From positions 99,602 to 163,601 of the forward strand of contig NZ_WHZU01000006.1 in the NCBI RefSeq assembly GCF_010667655.1: a stretch of DNA of 64,000 nt. Reading direction: 5' to 3'. The position numbers and the translations under genes were made by a program. This DNA comes from Bifidobacterium saimiriisciurei (GTDB lineage Bacteria > Actinomycetota > Actinomycetes > Actinomycetales > Bifidobacteriaceae). Below the pieces are notes generated by a model. It worked only from the letters and a program-made list of their open reading frames with translations, was not told the DNA's origin and ran no database searches. This document shows positions 1 through 8,612 of the stretch, in pieces (the first letter of the stretch is position 1; every line of letters begins with the position of its first letter).

Positions 1-1223
1 TCGCGACCGAGAACGACAACAAGAAGGTCGTGCTCAAGGTCGACCATGTGGCCAAGTTCTTCAAGCTGCCGACCGAACAGGCGTCCGGTTTGAAACAGGC
101 CCTCATTAACTGGACCAAGGGCATCAAGGGCTTCAAGATTCAGCATGTGCTGCGCGATATCTCCTTCGAGGTGCATGAAGGCGACTTCTTCGGCATCGTC
201 GGTCGAAACGGCAGCGGCAAGTCCACTCTGCTGAAGCTGATTTCCCAGATTTACATGCCCGACGGCGGTTCCATCACCGTGAACGGCAAGCTCGTTCCGT
301 TCATCGAGCTCGGTGTGGGCTTCAACCCCGAACTCACTGGCCGTGAGAACGTGTATCTCAACGGTGCTCTGCTGGGCTTCTCCCATGCCGAAATCGACGA
401 TATGTATGACGACATCGTCGAATTCGCCGAACTGGGTGAGTTCATGGACCAGAAGCTGAAGAACTACTCTTCCGGCATGCAGGTCCGTCTGGCGTTCTCC
501 GTGGCCATCAAGGCGCAGGGCGACATCCTTGTGCTCGACGAGGTGCTCGCCGTCGGCGACGAATCCTTCCAGCGCAAGTGCGACAACTACTTCGCGCAGA
601 TCAAGAAGGATCCGAAGAAGACGGTCATCCTCGTGACCCACAGCATGGACGCGGTCAAGAAATACTGCAACAAGGCAATTCTCATCAAGGACGGCGAAAT
701 AGTCGAAAGCGGCAACAAGGACGACGTCGCCGATCGTTACACTCTGGAGAACCTCAAAGCCCAGGACAAGCAGCGTGTCAAGGATGACTTTGATCTCGGT
801 CTTAACGAGCAGGTCCCGTCGATGAAAATCGAACCGGAGGGTTCGCCGCTGTGCGCCGACATCAGCAAGCCGTTCCGATTTACCGTCGAGTACGAATATA
901 AAGAGAAGCGTGACCATTACGTGGCCCTTTCGCTTATCGATATCCGACGTGGCGGTACCACATACGACACCAAGGTGTTCCGTAAGGCATCGGAAGGCAA
1001 GCAGGTTCTGCATTGCTCGCTACCGTTGGATTTGTTCAGCAATGGTGACTTCCGTCTGGTCGCTGCTGTACGTGTGAAGGACGATATCCATCCCAAGTCC
1101 ACGAAGATGGTTGCTTTCACCAACGATGCCAACTCATGCGTATTCTCCATTCGTGAGTCCGAAAATACGGAATACGCATTGCTGAACGATGATGCGATGT
1201 CCATCACCGTGGAGGAATCATGA
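1..1223 (+). CDS. Wzt-type polysaccharide export ABC transporter ATP-binding protein (5' end outside window)
   Basis: The reading frame is open to the first base of the window, so the true start lies upstream; a GTG at 30 is internal or an alternative. About 398 codons are visible. Numbered from that GTG, Walker A GRNGSGKST lies near residues 58-66, the signature SSGMQ near 147 and Walker B LVLDE near 167-171. This spacing and the 'ELGVGFNPELTGREN' stretch are typical of the Wzt/TagH/RfbB family, which powers export of finished polysaccharide chains with a Wzm-like permease, presumably just upstream. The C-terminal 150 residues form a beta-rich extension like the Wzt carbohydrate-binding domain. 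The stop overlaps the next start (ATGA), suggesting coupled translation with a pyruvyl-transferase-family gene. The family call is sure; the substrate is unknown. Confidence 0.93.
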   Translation, partial: ATENDNKKVVLKVDHVAKFFKLPTEQASGLKQALINWTKGIKGFKIQHVLRDISFEVHEGDFFGIVGRNGSGKSTLLKLISQIYMPDGGSITVNGKLVPFIELGVGFNPELTGRENVYLNGALLGFSHAEIDDMYDDIVEFAELGEFMDQKLKNYSSGMQVRLAFSVAIKAQGDILVLDEVLAVGDESFQRKCDNYFAQIKKDPKKTVILVTHSMDAVKKYCNKAILIKDGEIVESGNKDDVADRYTLENLKAQDKQRVKDDFDLGLNEQVPSMKIEPEGSPLCADISKPFRFTVEYEYKEKRDHYVALSLIDIRRGGTTYDTKVFRKASEGKQVLHCSLPLDLFSNGDFRLVAAVRVKDDIHPKSTKMVAFTNDANSCVFSIRESENTEYALLNDDAMSITVEES

Positions 1224-2362
1224 CGTTATCGGCGCCTTCGCAGGAAGTGACGGTCAAAGGGTATCTTGCCCATAATCTGGGGGATGATCTGTTCATGGAT
1301 ACGCTGTTTCGGCGGTATCCTGACGTCCGCTTTACTGTAGTCGCCGACGAGCCGTATCGGTTCTTCGAGAGCCGATACGGCAATGTCCGTCTCATTCCGC
1401 TTGGGACCGCCATACCTCGGCGACCGCTGCTGGGACTGATGTCTCGTATTGGTGGAGTGACTGTGTCTCCTGAAGTGCGTTTGCTGCTGGAAGACGTACA
1501 CCGTACCCGAAATCTGGTGATGATTGGCGGATCGATGTATCAGCAGCAGCGAGATGAACAGCTGCAGAAGCAAATCCTCTTTGAAACGCGGCATCTGTAT
1601 AAGACGCCCGATCATACTTTCGTTATTGGGGCGAATTTCGGCCCGTATTGGGCCGAGGATTATCGAGAAGCTTATCGACATATTTTCACGCAGTATTGCG
1701 ATGACGTTTGTTTCCGTGACAAGTGGTCGAAGTCTCAGTTCCCGGATGTTGCCAATATCCGAACCGCCAGCGATGTGTTGTTTGCATTCCCGATGCCGAA
1801 ATTGAAGAAGCGCAAGCAGGCGTTTTTCTCGGTTTGTGATTTGTCATTGCCAGGGAGGCCTGAGTCGCTTCGCTCAAAGGCTGATGAGTACGAGCAGTGG
1901 ATTGCAGATATCGCTGAAAAACTGCATGCAAAGGGGTACTCGATTGTTTTCGGCGCATTCTGCACTCCGGAAAACGATGGGGCTGCCATCGGACGGATTC
2001 AGGAAATGCTGCGGGCAAGGGGAGTGAACAGCGAGAATATCATCTATCAGTATGATCAGGACCCTATGGTGAACGCCATCGCTTCTTCGGAGATTGTCGT
2101 TGCCACTCGGTTCCATGCGACCATTCTTGGCTTGATAGCTGGTTCCAAGGTGTTGCCGCTCATCTATAACGTCAAGACCGACAATATGCTGAATGATATT
2201 GCTCGGAATGGTATTCGACGTGTCGATTTGCTGAACGATATGCCGAAAAACTGGCCTCATGACGCTGATGAGATTATCGGTCTCCAACCGATCGATGTGA
2301 GCAAACAGCAACGGGATGCCGAATTGCAGTTTAAAGCGCTTGACGATTTTCTTGGCAGATAG
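1220..2362 (+). CDS. Polysaccharide pyruvyl transferase family protein
   Basis: 380 residues with the hallmarks of the polysaccharide pyruvyl transferase family (PF04230): an N-terminal HNLGDDLF loop, a glycine-rich GGSMYQQ segment near residue 100, and the C-terminal VATRFHATILGL motif near residue 295. Family members transfer pyruvate from phosphoenolpyruvate as ketals onto sugars of cell-surface polymers, or act in related envelope glycan modification. It overlaps the upstream ABC ATPase by four bases, so it probably modifies the polymer that transporter exports. No signal peptide or membrane segment is seen, so it should act in the cytoplasm. A second member of the family sits at 30981 in the EPS cluster. 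The exact acceptor is unknown. Confidence 0.85.
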   Translation: MTLSAPSQEVTVKGYLAHNLGDDLFMDTLFRRYPDVRFTVVADEPYRFFESRYGNVRLIPLGTAIPRRPLLGLMSRIGGVTVSPEVRLLLEDVHRTRNLVMIGGSMYQQQRDEQLQKQILFETRHLYKTPDHTFVIGANFGPYWAEDYREAYRHIFTQYCDDVCFRDKWSKSQFPDVANIRTASDVLFAFPMPKLKKRKQAFFSVCDLSLPGRPESLRSKADEYEQWIADIAEKLHAKGYSIVFGAFCTPENDGAAIGRIQEMLRARGVNSENIIYQYDQDPMVNAIASSEIVVATRFHATILGLIAGSKVLPLIYNVKTDNMLNDIARNGIRRVDLLNDMPKNWPHDADEIIGLQPIDVSKQQRDAELQFKALDDFLGR

Positions 2363-2394
2363 GATGCGGCATATCTGACTTCATGAGGTAGGGA

Positions 2395-4074
2395 ATGCAC
2401 GGGATGAAGCTGTCTAAAGCGCAAATCATTTTAGGTATTATCTGTGGCTCCTGCATCGCTATCGGCAATGCAGGAGCCACGGGGGCGATATCCATACGTT
2501 CAGGCGTTTTGTGGATAGAGCTGTTTGCTTTTTCGGTAATAGCGGTATGCGGTTTTGTCTTGCTTCAATATGGTGTGCAACATCATTACCTATGTAAGGC
2601 ACATGTTGCTGACGATGACGAGATTCCAGCATCGGAGCAGATGTTCCCCTCCAGAATACGCGCTGCCGTGCAAGCTCTTCCATGGTTTCAACTCACTGGA
2701 TGGAGCATTGCGCTTTCGTGGATTGTCATTCTATTTTGCTGGCTGCCATATTTGGTGGCTCTGCATCCGGGAATCCTGTATTACGACACCGGACAGCAGA
2801 TAGCCCAGTTTTTTGGCCGCCCGGCATGGTCTCATGCCGGTATACCGGTCGGCATGATTTGGGATCATCATCCTTGGTTTGACACTTATGCATTCGGATT
2901 GTTCGCCAAGCTGGGCACTGTATTAGGGAGCGCATCGCAAGGGTTGTTCCTGCTTTGCCTGCTGCAATGTGTGACGATGAGCCTTACTTTCGCAATCAGT
3001 CTTTCCTATATGCGGCAGCGATTTTCTGTCGGAGCGCCGATGTGCTCGACTATGCTGCTGTTCTATGCAGTGTTCCCTCTATTCCCGATTCTCTTCTGCA
3101 CGGTAGTCAAGGATGTATTCCACGCTGTTTTCTTCCTGCCTTGGGTATTGATGTATGTGGAATCCTGGAAGTCGAGTTTGAGCTCATTGAAGCGTCCTTT
3201 CTTCCTCGTGGGTTTCTTCGCGCTTACTGTGCTCTCTGGCCTGACGACGAAAACCGGAGGAATCATCTGTCTGTTATCCGTCGGGATTCTGATATTCGTC
3301 AAGTCGGGATTGCGAAAGAGGATTCTGGCCGTCGCATTCTTGGCTGCATATATGGCAGTTACTTCAATAATTATCCCGATGGCACTTTTCCCTGCTTTAA
3401 AAATCGTAACTACTGATTCGAGTCAGTTCTTTGTGATACCGCTTCAAATGACAGCTCGATACGCGAAAGACAATCCGAACGAAGCGACATCAGATCAAAT
3501 CGAAGCGATTAATTGCTTTTCGCAGGTTCGTTATCAAGATATGGCGAGCCAGTATCGCCCCTTCATAACTGATCCGGTTAGCGGTTTCACGATTCGTAAT
3601 GCCGCATGTACTGGAGATTATGTCAAGGCTTGGCTCCAGCAGGGAATCACGCATCCTTCCTCATATATCAATGCGTTTGTTGCTCTGGAAGCCAGTTTCT
3701 TCTCCACCGACAGACCTGCGGTGGAGAATCCCACCTATATGGCTAATCCGCCATACGCAATGACCGGCAACCAGATGGATGTACAACTATCGACATCGGT
3801 CAATGAGAATTTGCTGGGGGACATCATTCCGACGGATGCTTATCCAAACACTGCGGTTAAGCAACTGTACGAGGGAATGAATCACATACCGGTATTGAAC
3901 ATACTGACATATCAGTCATTCTGGTCATGGATGTTGCCGATGGGCCTATTGGCTCTTCTGTGCTCTCGAAAAGTGCGTGTCCACGCTAAGGAAACTCGCC
4001 TATGGATTGTGTTTGGTCCATACTGGCTGTCTTTGTTGTCTCTTTACGCGGGGTCAACAGGGTTTTATATGTGA
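2395..4074 (+). CDS. DUF6020-like polytopic membrane protein, apparently shortened by an in-frame TGA
   Basis: 559 codons encoding many hydrophobic helices, with a conserved-looking segment after the third helix (residues near 125-165: HPGILYYDTGQQ, then DHHPWFDTY). This pattern matches the large multi-pass membrane proteins annotated as DUF6020 in envelope glycan loci, some suspected of glycosyl-transfer roles. A GTG or ATG start in this area is possible; ATG 2395 or the ATG at 2404 fit equally. The frame stops at TGA 4072-4074 but continues open for 24 more codons to TAA 4147-4149. That extension is hydrophobic (YIIGMIYIAPVFVML), which looks like the last half of a final membrane helix. The likely original codon is CGA. 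Function is not known. Confidence 0.7.
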   Translation: MHGMKLSKAQIILGIICGSCIAIGNAGATGAISIRSGVLWIELFAFSVIAVCGFVLLQYGVQHHYLCKAHVADDDEIPASEQMFPSRIRAAVQALPWFQLTGWSIALSWIVILFCWLPYLVALHPGILYYDTGQQIAQFFGRPAWSHAGIPVGMIWDHHPWFDTYAFGLFAKLGTVLGSASQGLFLLCLLQCVTMSLTFAISLSYMRQRFSVGAPMCSTMLLFYAVFPLFPILFCTVVKDVFHAVFFLPWVLMYVESWKSSLSSLKRPFFLVGFFALTVLSGLTTKTGGIICLLSVGILIFVKSGLRKRILAVAFLAAYMAVTSIIIPMALFPALKIVTTDSSQFFVIPLQMTARYAKDNPNEATSDQIEAINCFSQVRYQDMASQYRPFITDPVSGFTIRNAACTGDYVKAWLQQGITHPSSYINAFVALEASFFSTDRPAVENPTYMANPPYAMTGNQMDVQLSTSVNENLLGDIIPTDAYPNTAVKQLYEGMNHIPVLNILTYQSFWSWMLPMGLLALLCSRKVRVHAKETRLWIVFGPYWLSLLSLYAGSTGFYM

Positions 4075-4149
4075 TATATCATTGGGATGATTTATATTGC
4101 ACCGGTGTTTGTGATGCTCACTAGCGCTTATATGGAAGATAGGTGCTAA
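4072..4149 (+). pseudogene. In-frame continuation of the DUF6020 gene beyond TGA
   Basis: Read in the same frame after TGA 4072-4074, the DNA encodes 24 residues ending at TAA 4147-4149, with a hydrophobic core suited to a membrane helix. The sequence before the stop (SLYAGSTGFYM) would run straight into this helix. A single C-to-T change (CGA to TGA) would explain it. A sequencing error, true truncation, or readthrough cannot be told apart here. Confidence 0.45.
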
Positions 4150-4383
4150 ATAAAGAATAAGAGAGCGTAGGAAGGTATCTGAAAACAGGCACGAATTCCG
4201 GCTACACTGTGATATGGATGCGGTGTTTGCTTTCACGGTTTCCTCGACACATTCCTGAGTAAATGCCGCATCTCTTTTTCCTCTTTTGTTTGTGCTCCTT
4301 ACCCTTGTAGAGATTGTCTGGAGGGCGGGGGTATCCTCACCTTTGAGGATGAATTAGAGAATTAGACGAAAGGCTATTGACAG

Positions 4384-5778
4384 ATGGTGTGTAAACGCAC
4401 TGTTTCTCGGTTGGCGATAGGCCTAGCTGCCATGATGTTTATGACTCCTGTGACTCTGGCGGAACAGCCTGCTGCATGGGCGGGGGAAGTGCAGGAAGAG
4501 ACAACTTCCACGGTTAGTCCTTCGATGGAGAGTTCTGCTTCCGATAATGAAGAATCATCTCGTTCTGATAACAGTTCCAGGACGAATGGTTCCTCTTTTG
4601 TGGATAATCAGACGGTGGAATCATCTAAAGATAATTCATCTGATTCGGCTGCAGAATCAACGGAAAACGATGAAGAGAATCCCACTAATGAATCTTCTAC
4701 GAATACCAGTGAAATGAAGGCTCAGAACTCGTGGGCTGATATCACGGGATTTAATAGTGCGTATACCAAATATGTGAATGAACTGACTAGTCGACTCGCA
4801 TCCGCGTGCGGTAACGCGACTGGATGTAAAGTCGCAGGATTGAAGGATAACGGCGTTGTTTCCGTCAAATCCGGATATCAGGGCGCATACTCGGCGGATG
4901 CCGCAGGTGGCATTATCACAACGTCCTCTGATACTTCGCCTCAGGCAGCCACGACATACAAGTTCACAGTTCGTCCAAACCATACAGGTAAGTTTTCCAT
5001 TCGTAATGCTGGTACTGTGAGCGGAACCCGTCCTTCTTTCATTATTGCAGCGCACGGTCAGTTCGGTAACAACGAAGCTCAATCCGATTATGCATATGCT
5101 GGTTACCTCGGCGACCAAAAGAATGGTGTTAAGTTTGCTTCTGCAGGGGATTTCTCTTCGTGGCTAAATAGCGCTTCGCATGGTGACTACTTCCTAGGTA
5201 ACAAGTCAACGACATTGTGTGCTGCCGGCCGCTGCCAAGGTGGTGCCAACTCTGAAAGCAACTGGGTGTTCTTCAACAATGGAACGAAAAGCACTATTAC
5301 GGTTGCCGTTGTGCTGACTGCGCGAGGCTCGGGTAACGCTGCAAAGCTGACAGTAAAGTACACCGAACTGAACAATGCTGATGCCGTACCGGTATATCGT
5401 CTCTATCATCGCGGTGCAGACCGTCATCTATATACCGTGAACCGGAATGAATATAATACGCTTCAGCGTAGGGGATGGAGAAGCGAGGGGGTTTCCTTCA
5501 AGGCTTCGAAAACGGGAACCCCTGTTTATCGTCTATATTTCGGACACTATCATCTTCACCTGTACACGGCAAACAAGTATGAGTACAACTCATTGCAAAA
5601 AAAGGGTTGGCGTGGAGAAGGCATTGCTTTCCGCTATGCCGCTGATGGTCTCAATGATGTGTATAGGTTGAATAATCCGTACACCCGAGAACACATATAC
5701 ACTTCGTATAACGAATACCGTCTCCTTGGACTCAGAACCAAGTGGCAGCAGGAACATATCGCTTGGAGTTCGCTATGA
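4384..5778 (+). CDS. Secreted protein with Ser/Asn-rich linker and C-terminal DUF5648 repeats
   Basis: 464 residues. An N-terminal signal peptide (hydrophobic residues 8-25, likely cut after an Ala near 27-33) is followed by a Ser/Asn/Glu-rich low-complexity stretch to about residue 115. A central region of unrecognised fold follows. The last 130 residues hold three tandem copies of the motif YRLY...HLYT...EY..L...GW..EG, the signature of DUF5648 (PF18885), found in secreted actinobacterial and firmicute proteins. The third copy has diverged (HIYTSYNEY). The start ATG is preceded by GAAAGG. It overlaps the next gene by ATGA. Its setting beside a cell-wall hydrolase suggests an extracellular, wall-associated role; no catalytic motif is recognised. 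Confidence 0.8.
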   Translation: MVCKRTVSRLAIGLAAMMFMTPVTLAEQPAAWAGEVQEETTSTVSPSMESSASDNEESSRSDNSSRTNGSSFVDNQTVESSKDNSSDSAAESTENDEENPTNESSTNTSEMKAQNSWADITGFNSAYTKYVNELTSRLASACGNATGCKVAGLKDNGVVSVKSGYQGAYSADAAGGIITTSSDTSPQAATTYKFTVRPNHTGKFSIRNAGTVSGTRPSFIIAAHGQFGNNEAQSDYAYAGYLGDQKNGVKFASAGDFSSWLNSASHGDYFLGNKSTTLCAAGRCQGGANSESNWVFFNNGTKSTITVAVVLTARGSGNAAKLTVKYTELNNADAVPVYRLYHRGADRHLYTVNRNEYNTLQRRGWRSEGVSFKASKTGTPVYRLYFGHYHLHLYTANKYEYNSLQKKGWRGEGIAFRYAADGLNDVYRLNNPYTREHIYTSYNEYRLLGLRTKWQQEHIAWSSL

Positions 5779-6248
5779 CGGGCCAGCGAGTCAAGCATAA
5801 GGACAATCGGTCAAAACGCCACAGGCTGTATTGGGGTCTTGCGTCTGTGATTGTTCTTGCGCTTATCATCGGCTTCGTCGTTTGGAAGGGCGTTCCTTAC
5901 GTACAAGAGAAGCGTGCTGAGGCCGCGGCTCCGGCCTTGGTCTCGAAGGTTGACTCCGAATGCAATCCGGACGTGGAATTCAGCGAAACAGCCTACGACA
6001 AAGAGATCATGGTCACGGAGGATGGCGGCAAATCCATGACGTTGCTCTCCGGCAAGGACTCCTCGAAAAAGACGTTGGACTGCATGTTGACCAAGTACGG
6101 TATGCCTGACGACCTGAAGCAGAAAATCCTCGACGCCAAGATGGACGACGGGCTGAAGACCGAACGGTGGAACGGCATGAACGTCACTTGGATCTATAAC
6201 AACAATACTGGTCTGCAAGTCACACTTGAAACCCTGAACGACAAATAA
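5775..6248 (+). CDS. Small membrane-anchored extracytoplasmic protein of unknown function
   Basis: 157 residues from the ATG at 5775, which overlaps the preceding stop (ATGA); an in-frame GTG at 5742 is less likely because it lies deep in the upstream gene. A basic N-terminus (QRVKHKDNRSKRHR) precedes one hydrophobic helix (residues about 18-38), so the protein is probably anchored with its C-terminal 115 residues outside. The soluble part contains two cysteines (near residues 59 and 98) that could form a disulfide. I recognise no family. Coupled translation with the secreted DUF5648 protein and position just before an NlpC/P60 enzyme suggest a wall-related accessory role, which is inference only. 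Confidence 0.65.
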   Translation: MTGQRVKHKDNRSKRHRLYWGLASVIVLALIIGFVVWKGVPYVQEKRAEAAAPALVSKVDSECNPDVEFSETAYDKEIMVTEDGGKSMTLLSGKDSSKKTLDCMLTKYGMPDDLKQKILDAKMDDGLKTERWNGMNVTWIYNNNTGLQVTLETLNDK

Positions 6249-6276
6249 GAGCTTGGATATTTTATAAGGAATTCGT

Positions 6277-7329
6277 ATGCGTTTACAGTGGCTATATAAG
6301 CAAACAAAACGACGGACTTCGGCGATTGTCGTATTCGTTGTCTCCCTCGCTCTACTCATTCCGATGGGTCTTATCGGTACGGTTTCAGTATCAGCTGCTG
6401 GCGTCACCGTTGGCAGCGGCGCTACCGCTGCCGCTACTGGCTGGCAGAAGATTGGTGGCGACTGGTTCTACCTTGACCAGGGTGTGCCGCTGAAGGGTGA
6501 ACAGACCATCGGAGGAGATTCATACTATTTCACGACAGATACCGGCGTTCGGTACTCGGGCTGGCGAAAGCTTTCCAACGGTCGTTATGTATTTTATGGT
6601 GGTGACGGCAAGAAATACAACGGCGGTAAAGAAGTGAAGATTGGTAGTGCCTGGTATTATCTCGAGCCTAAGACTGGGTATCGCCATACTGGGTGGGCAC
6701 GTTTGAGCAGTCAGACGTATAAGTACTATGCGCCCGATGGCCGTCGACTTACGAGTACTCATATGATTAATGGACGTCGTTATTGGTTTGATTCCACTGG
6801 TGCAACCGATAAGTACGGCTGGCAGAATCCTCCGCAGTATTTCCAAGTCAGTAGGCGTTCGGTGAAGTTCAACCGACCTGCACCGTGGAACTATGCTACG
6901 CCTTCCCGACTTCGTGTCGATGCGAATCGCAACGAGGCGGTTGAGGTAATGATTCGTCGTGCTTACGAATACATGGGTACTCCATATATCTGGAACTATG
7001 CCCTGGCACCGGGGCAGGGCGTTGATTGCGCCGGCCTGGTTATGCAGTCGCTGTATGCGACCGGTATGAACCTTGACGGCTACAATCCATACAACCATTG
7101 GTATGATCCGTACCACAGCCATGACGCTAATAACATGGCTGCGGATAAGCGATTCCAGCATGTGTCTCTTGAAGCTCGTAAGCGTGGAGACCTCATTTTC
7201 TACACTGGGCATGTCGCTATTTATCTTGGGAACAATCAGGTAATTGAAGCCTATGTCCCGAGAGTCCGTGTCGCCAACATCTTCGACGGTGGGCGTAGGC
7301 CTACGGCTATTGCCCGTCCGTTCGTCTGA
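6277..7329 (+). CDS. Secreted NlpC/P60 peptidoglycan hydrolase with cell-wall-binding repeats
   Basis: 350 residues. A signal peptide or anchor (residues 16-41) is followed by five or six aromatic/Gly repeats of the GW.....W.Y/Y.F type (residues 55-180), like glucan- or choline-binding repeats that hold proteins on wall polymers. The C-terminal NlpC/P60 domain (about 215-350) has the nucleophile Cys251 in GVDCAGLV and His312 in GHVAIYLG. The third catalytic position, usually His or another polar residue, appears as Glu324 (VIEAY). Such enzymes cut D-gamma-Glu-diaminoacid or similar stem-peptide bonds. The RBS AAGGA lies eight bases before ATG. The gene ends an apparently co-directional run and is closed by a strong terminator. 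Confidence 0.88.
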   Translation: MRLQWLYKQTKRRTSAIVVFVVSLALLIPMGLIGTVSVSAAGVTVGSGATAAATGWQKIGGDWFYLDQGVPLKGEQTIGGDSYYFTTDTGVRYSGWRKLSNGRYVFYGGDGKKYNGGKEVKIGSAWYYLEPKTGYRHTGWARLSSQTYKYYAPDGRRLTSTHMINGRRYWFDSTGATDKYGWQNPPQYFQVSRRSVKFNRPAPWNYATPSRLRVDANRNEAVEVMIRRAYEYMGTPYIWNYALAPGQGVDCAGLVMQSLYATGMNLDGYNPYNHWYDPYHSHDANNMAADKRFQHVSLEARKRGDLIFYTGHVAIYLGNNQVIEAYVPRVRVANIFDGGRRPTAIARPFV

Positions 7330-7352
7330 TAGGTAGTTCGATCTGGAATGAG

Positions 7353-7395
7353 AGTGGCGGGGTGCAGACAGTTGCCTGCACCCCGCCACTTTTTG
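7353..7395. terminator. Rho-independent terminator after the NlpC/P60 gene
   Basis: A perfect 15-bp stem (AGTGGCGGGGTGCAG paired with its complement at 7376-7390) with an 8-base loop is followed by TTTTT. It ends plus-strand transcription 25 bases after the NlpC/P60 stop and sits between convergent genes, so it may also serve the minus-strand glycosyltransferase. Confidence 0.92.
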
Positions 7396-7426
7396 TAATC
7401 GTCGAATACGACGTTGACTCGGGCCC

Positions 7427-8452
7427 CTACTTCATCCCCTTCACCTTGCGGTCGTAGATATGCTTTTCGAAGAGGCGGATCTTCTGGAGCATGGCGCAGC
7501 GCAGACGTTGGATGGGGGAGAGACGGCCGAGAAGTTCTCGCATTTCCGCACAATCAATCTCGTACTGACGCTGGCTCTCAGGGTCTGCAAAGTCTGGTGC
7601 GGTGCGTTCCTCGGCCGCGGAACCGACCAGCGTGTAGTAGCTGCGGGCCGGTGTTACGTCTTCGGACAGCGCATGACGGAAGTTGGCGATACCGGCGGCC
7701 ACGTTGTCGTGGTAGAAGCCAAAGCTGCGTTCGACATGGGTGACGGACTCCGACGACTGCAGCCAGTAGTAGAGCACGGCATCCACGTCCACCACCTTGG
7801 CCATACGAGAGTAGAGTTTGCCGGCCACCATCACATCCTGCGCGTACATGCCCTCGGGGAACCTGATGCCGTCCCACAGTTCGCGGCGGTAGAGGCGGCA
7901 CCAATTGGCTTCGTTGAAATATCGGGCCTCGGTATGGCGGCCGAGCGCGCTGCCGATCAGGCGCAGCGACTTGCAGAACACGGTCTGGTAGGCGCGCAGC
8001 GGATTGCGGAACACGGTCGTCGTCTCCGGCGGTTCGGCGCCGACTGCGGCTTGCGCCACGGTGTCGGTGATCTGCGAGACGCCGATTTGCTGCCAACGGG
8101 CCTTGCTCATCGCCGCGCCCGTGGACTCCAGCGCGTGCAGCAGCAGATCGATGTTGCGGCGGTCGAGAATGTCGTCGTTGTCGGCGAACGCGATATACGC
8201 GCCGGTAGCGGCGTCAAGGCCGGCGTTCTGCGCCTTCGCGATACCGCCGTTCTCCTGGTGGATCACACGCACGCGCCCATCGCGAGCCGCGTACTCATCG
8301 CAGATCGCGCCCGACGAGTCCTTTGCGCCGTCATCCACCAGAATGATCTCCAGATTCCTATACGACTGTCCGACGATGGAATCCAGGCAGTATCGCAGAT
8401 ACTTCTCCGCGTTGTACACCGGCACGATGATGCTCACGAGTTCATTCGACAT
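7427..8452 (-). CDS. Family 2 glycosyltransferase
   Basis: 341 residues from ATG 8452; an in-frame GTG two codons earlier (8458) is possible. The N-terminal GT-A fold is clear: VSIIVPVYNAEKYL, then LVDDGAKDSS, then the ADNDD acidic motif near residue 92 in the DXD position that binds the sugar-nucleotide metal. The second half carries the WCRLYRRELW segment often found in GT2 enzymes of capsule and EPS loci. It should add a sugar to a lipid-linked or surface glycan on the cytoplasmic side. It is alone on the minus strand between two polysaccharide loci, so it may be a dislocated member of either. Donor and acceptor cannot be read from sequence. Confidence 0.9.
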   Translation of the reverse strand: MSNELVSIIVPVYNAEKYLRYCLDSIVGQSYRNLEIILVDDGAKDSSGAICDEYAARDGRVRVIHQENGGIAKAQNAGLDAATGAYIAFADNDDILDRRNIDLLLHALESTGAAMSKARWQQIGVSQITDTVAQAAVGAEPPETTTVFRNPLRAYQTVFCKSLRLIGSALGRHTEARYFNEANWCRLYRRELWDGIRFPEGMYAQDVMVAGKLYSRMAKVVDVDAVLYYWLQSSESVTHVERSFGFYHDNVAAGIANFRHALSEDVTPARSYYTLVGSAAEERTAPDFADPESQRQYEIDCAEMRELLGRLSPIQRLRCAMLQKIRLFEKHIYDRKVKGMK

Positions 8453-8473
8453 GACCACCAGTCTACTGGTCGC

Positions 8474-8590
8474 GCGGAATCGCTTAGGGTTGCGTGTGGG
8501 CAGCCTCTAGGCGATTCCGCACGATGGGCACAATGACAAGGGGCATATAGGGAATTAAATTCCCGCCTTTATGCACCCTTCATATGCCCC
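8474..8590. repeat. Intergenic inverted repeats between two minus-strand genes
   Basis: Two structures lie in the gap between genes. GCGGAATCGC (8474-8483) pairs with GCGATTCCGC (8511-8520). GGGGCATAT (8540-8548) pairs with ATATGCCCC (8582-8590) and encloses the near-palindrome GGGAATTAAATTCCC (8550-8564). Neither has a U-tract typical of a terminator, so they may be operator-like sites or RNA hairpins near the glycosyltransferase promoter. Confidence 0.55.
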
Positions 8591-8612
8591 ATATAAACCC
8601 TTCGTGACGTAA

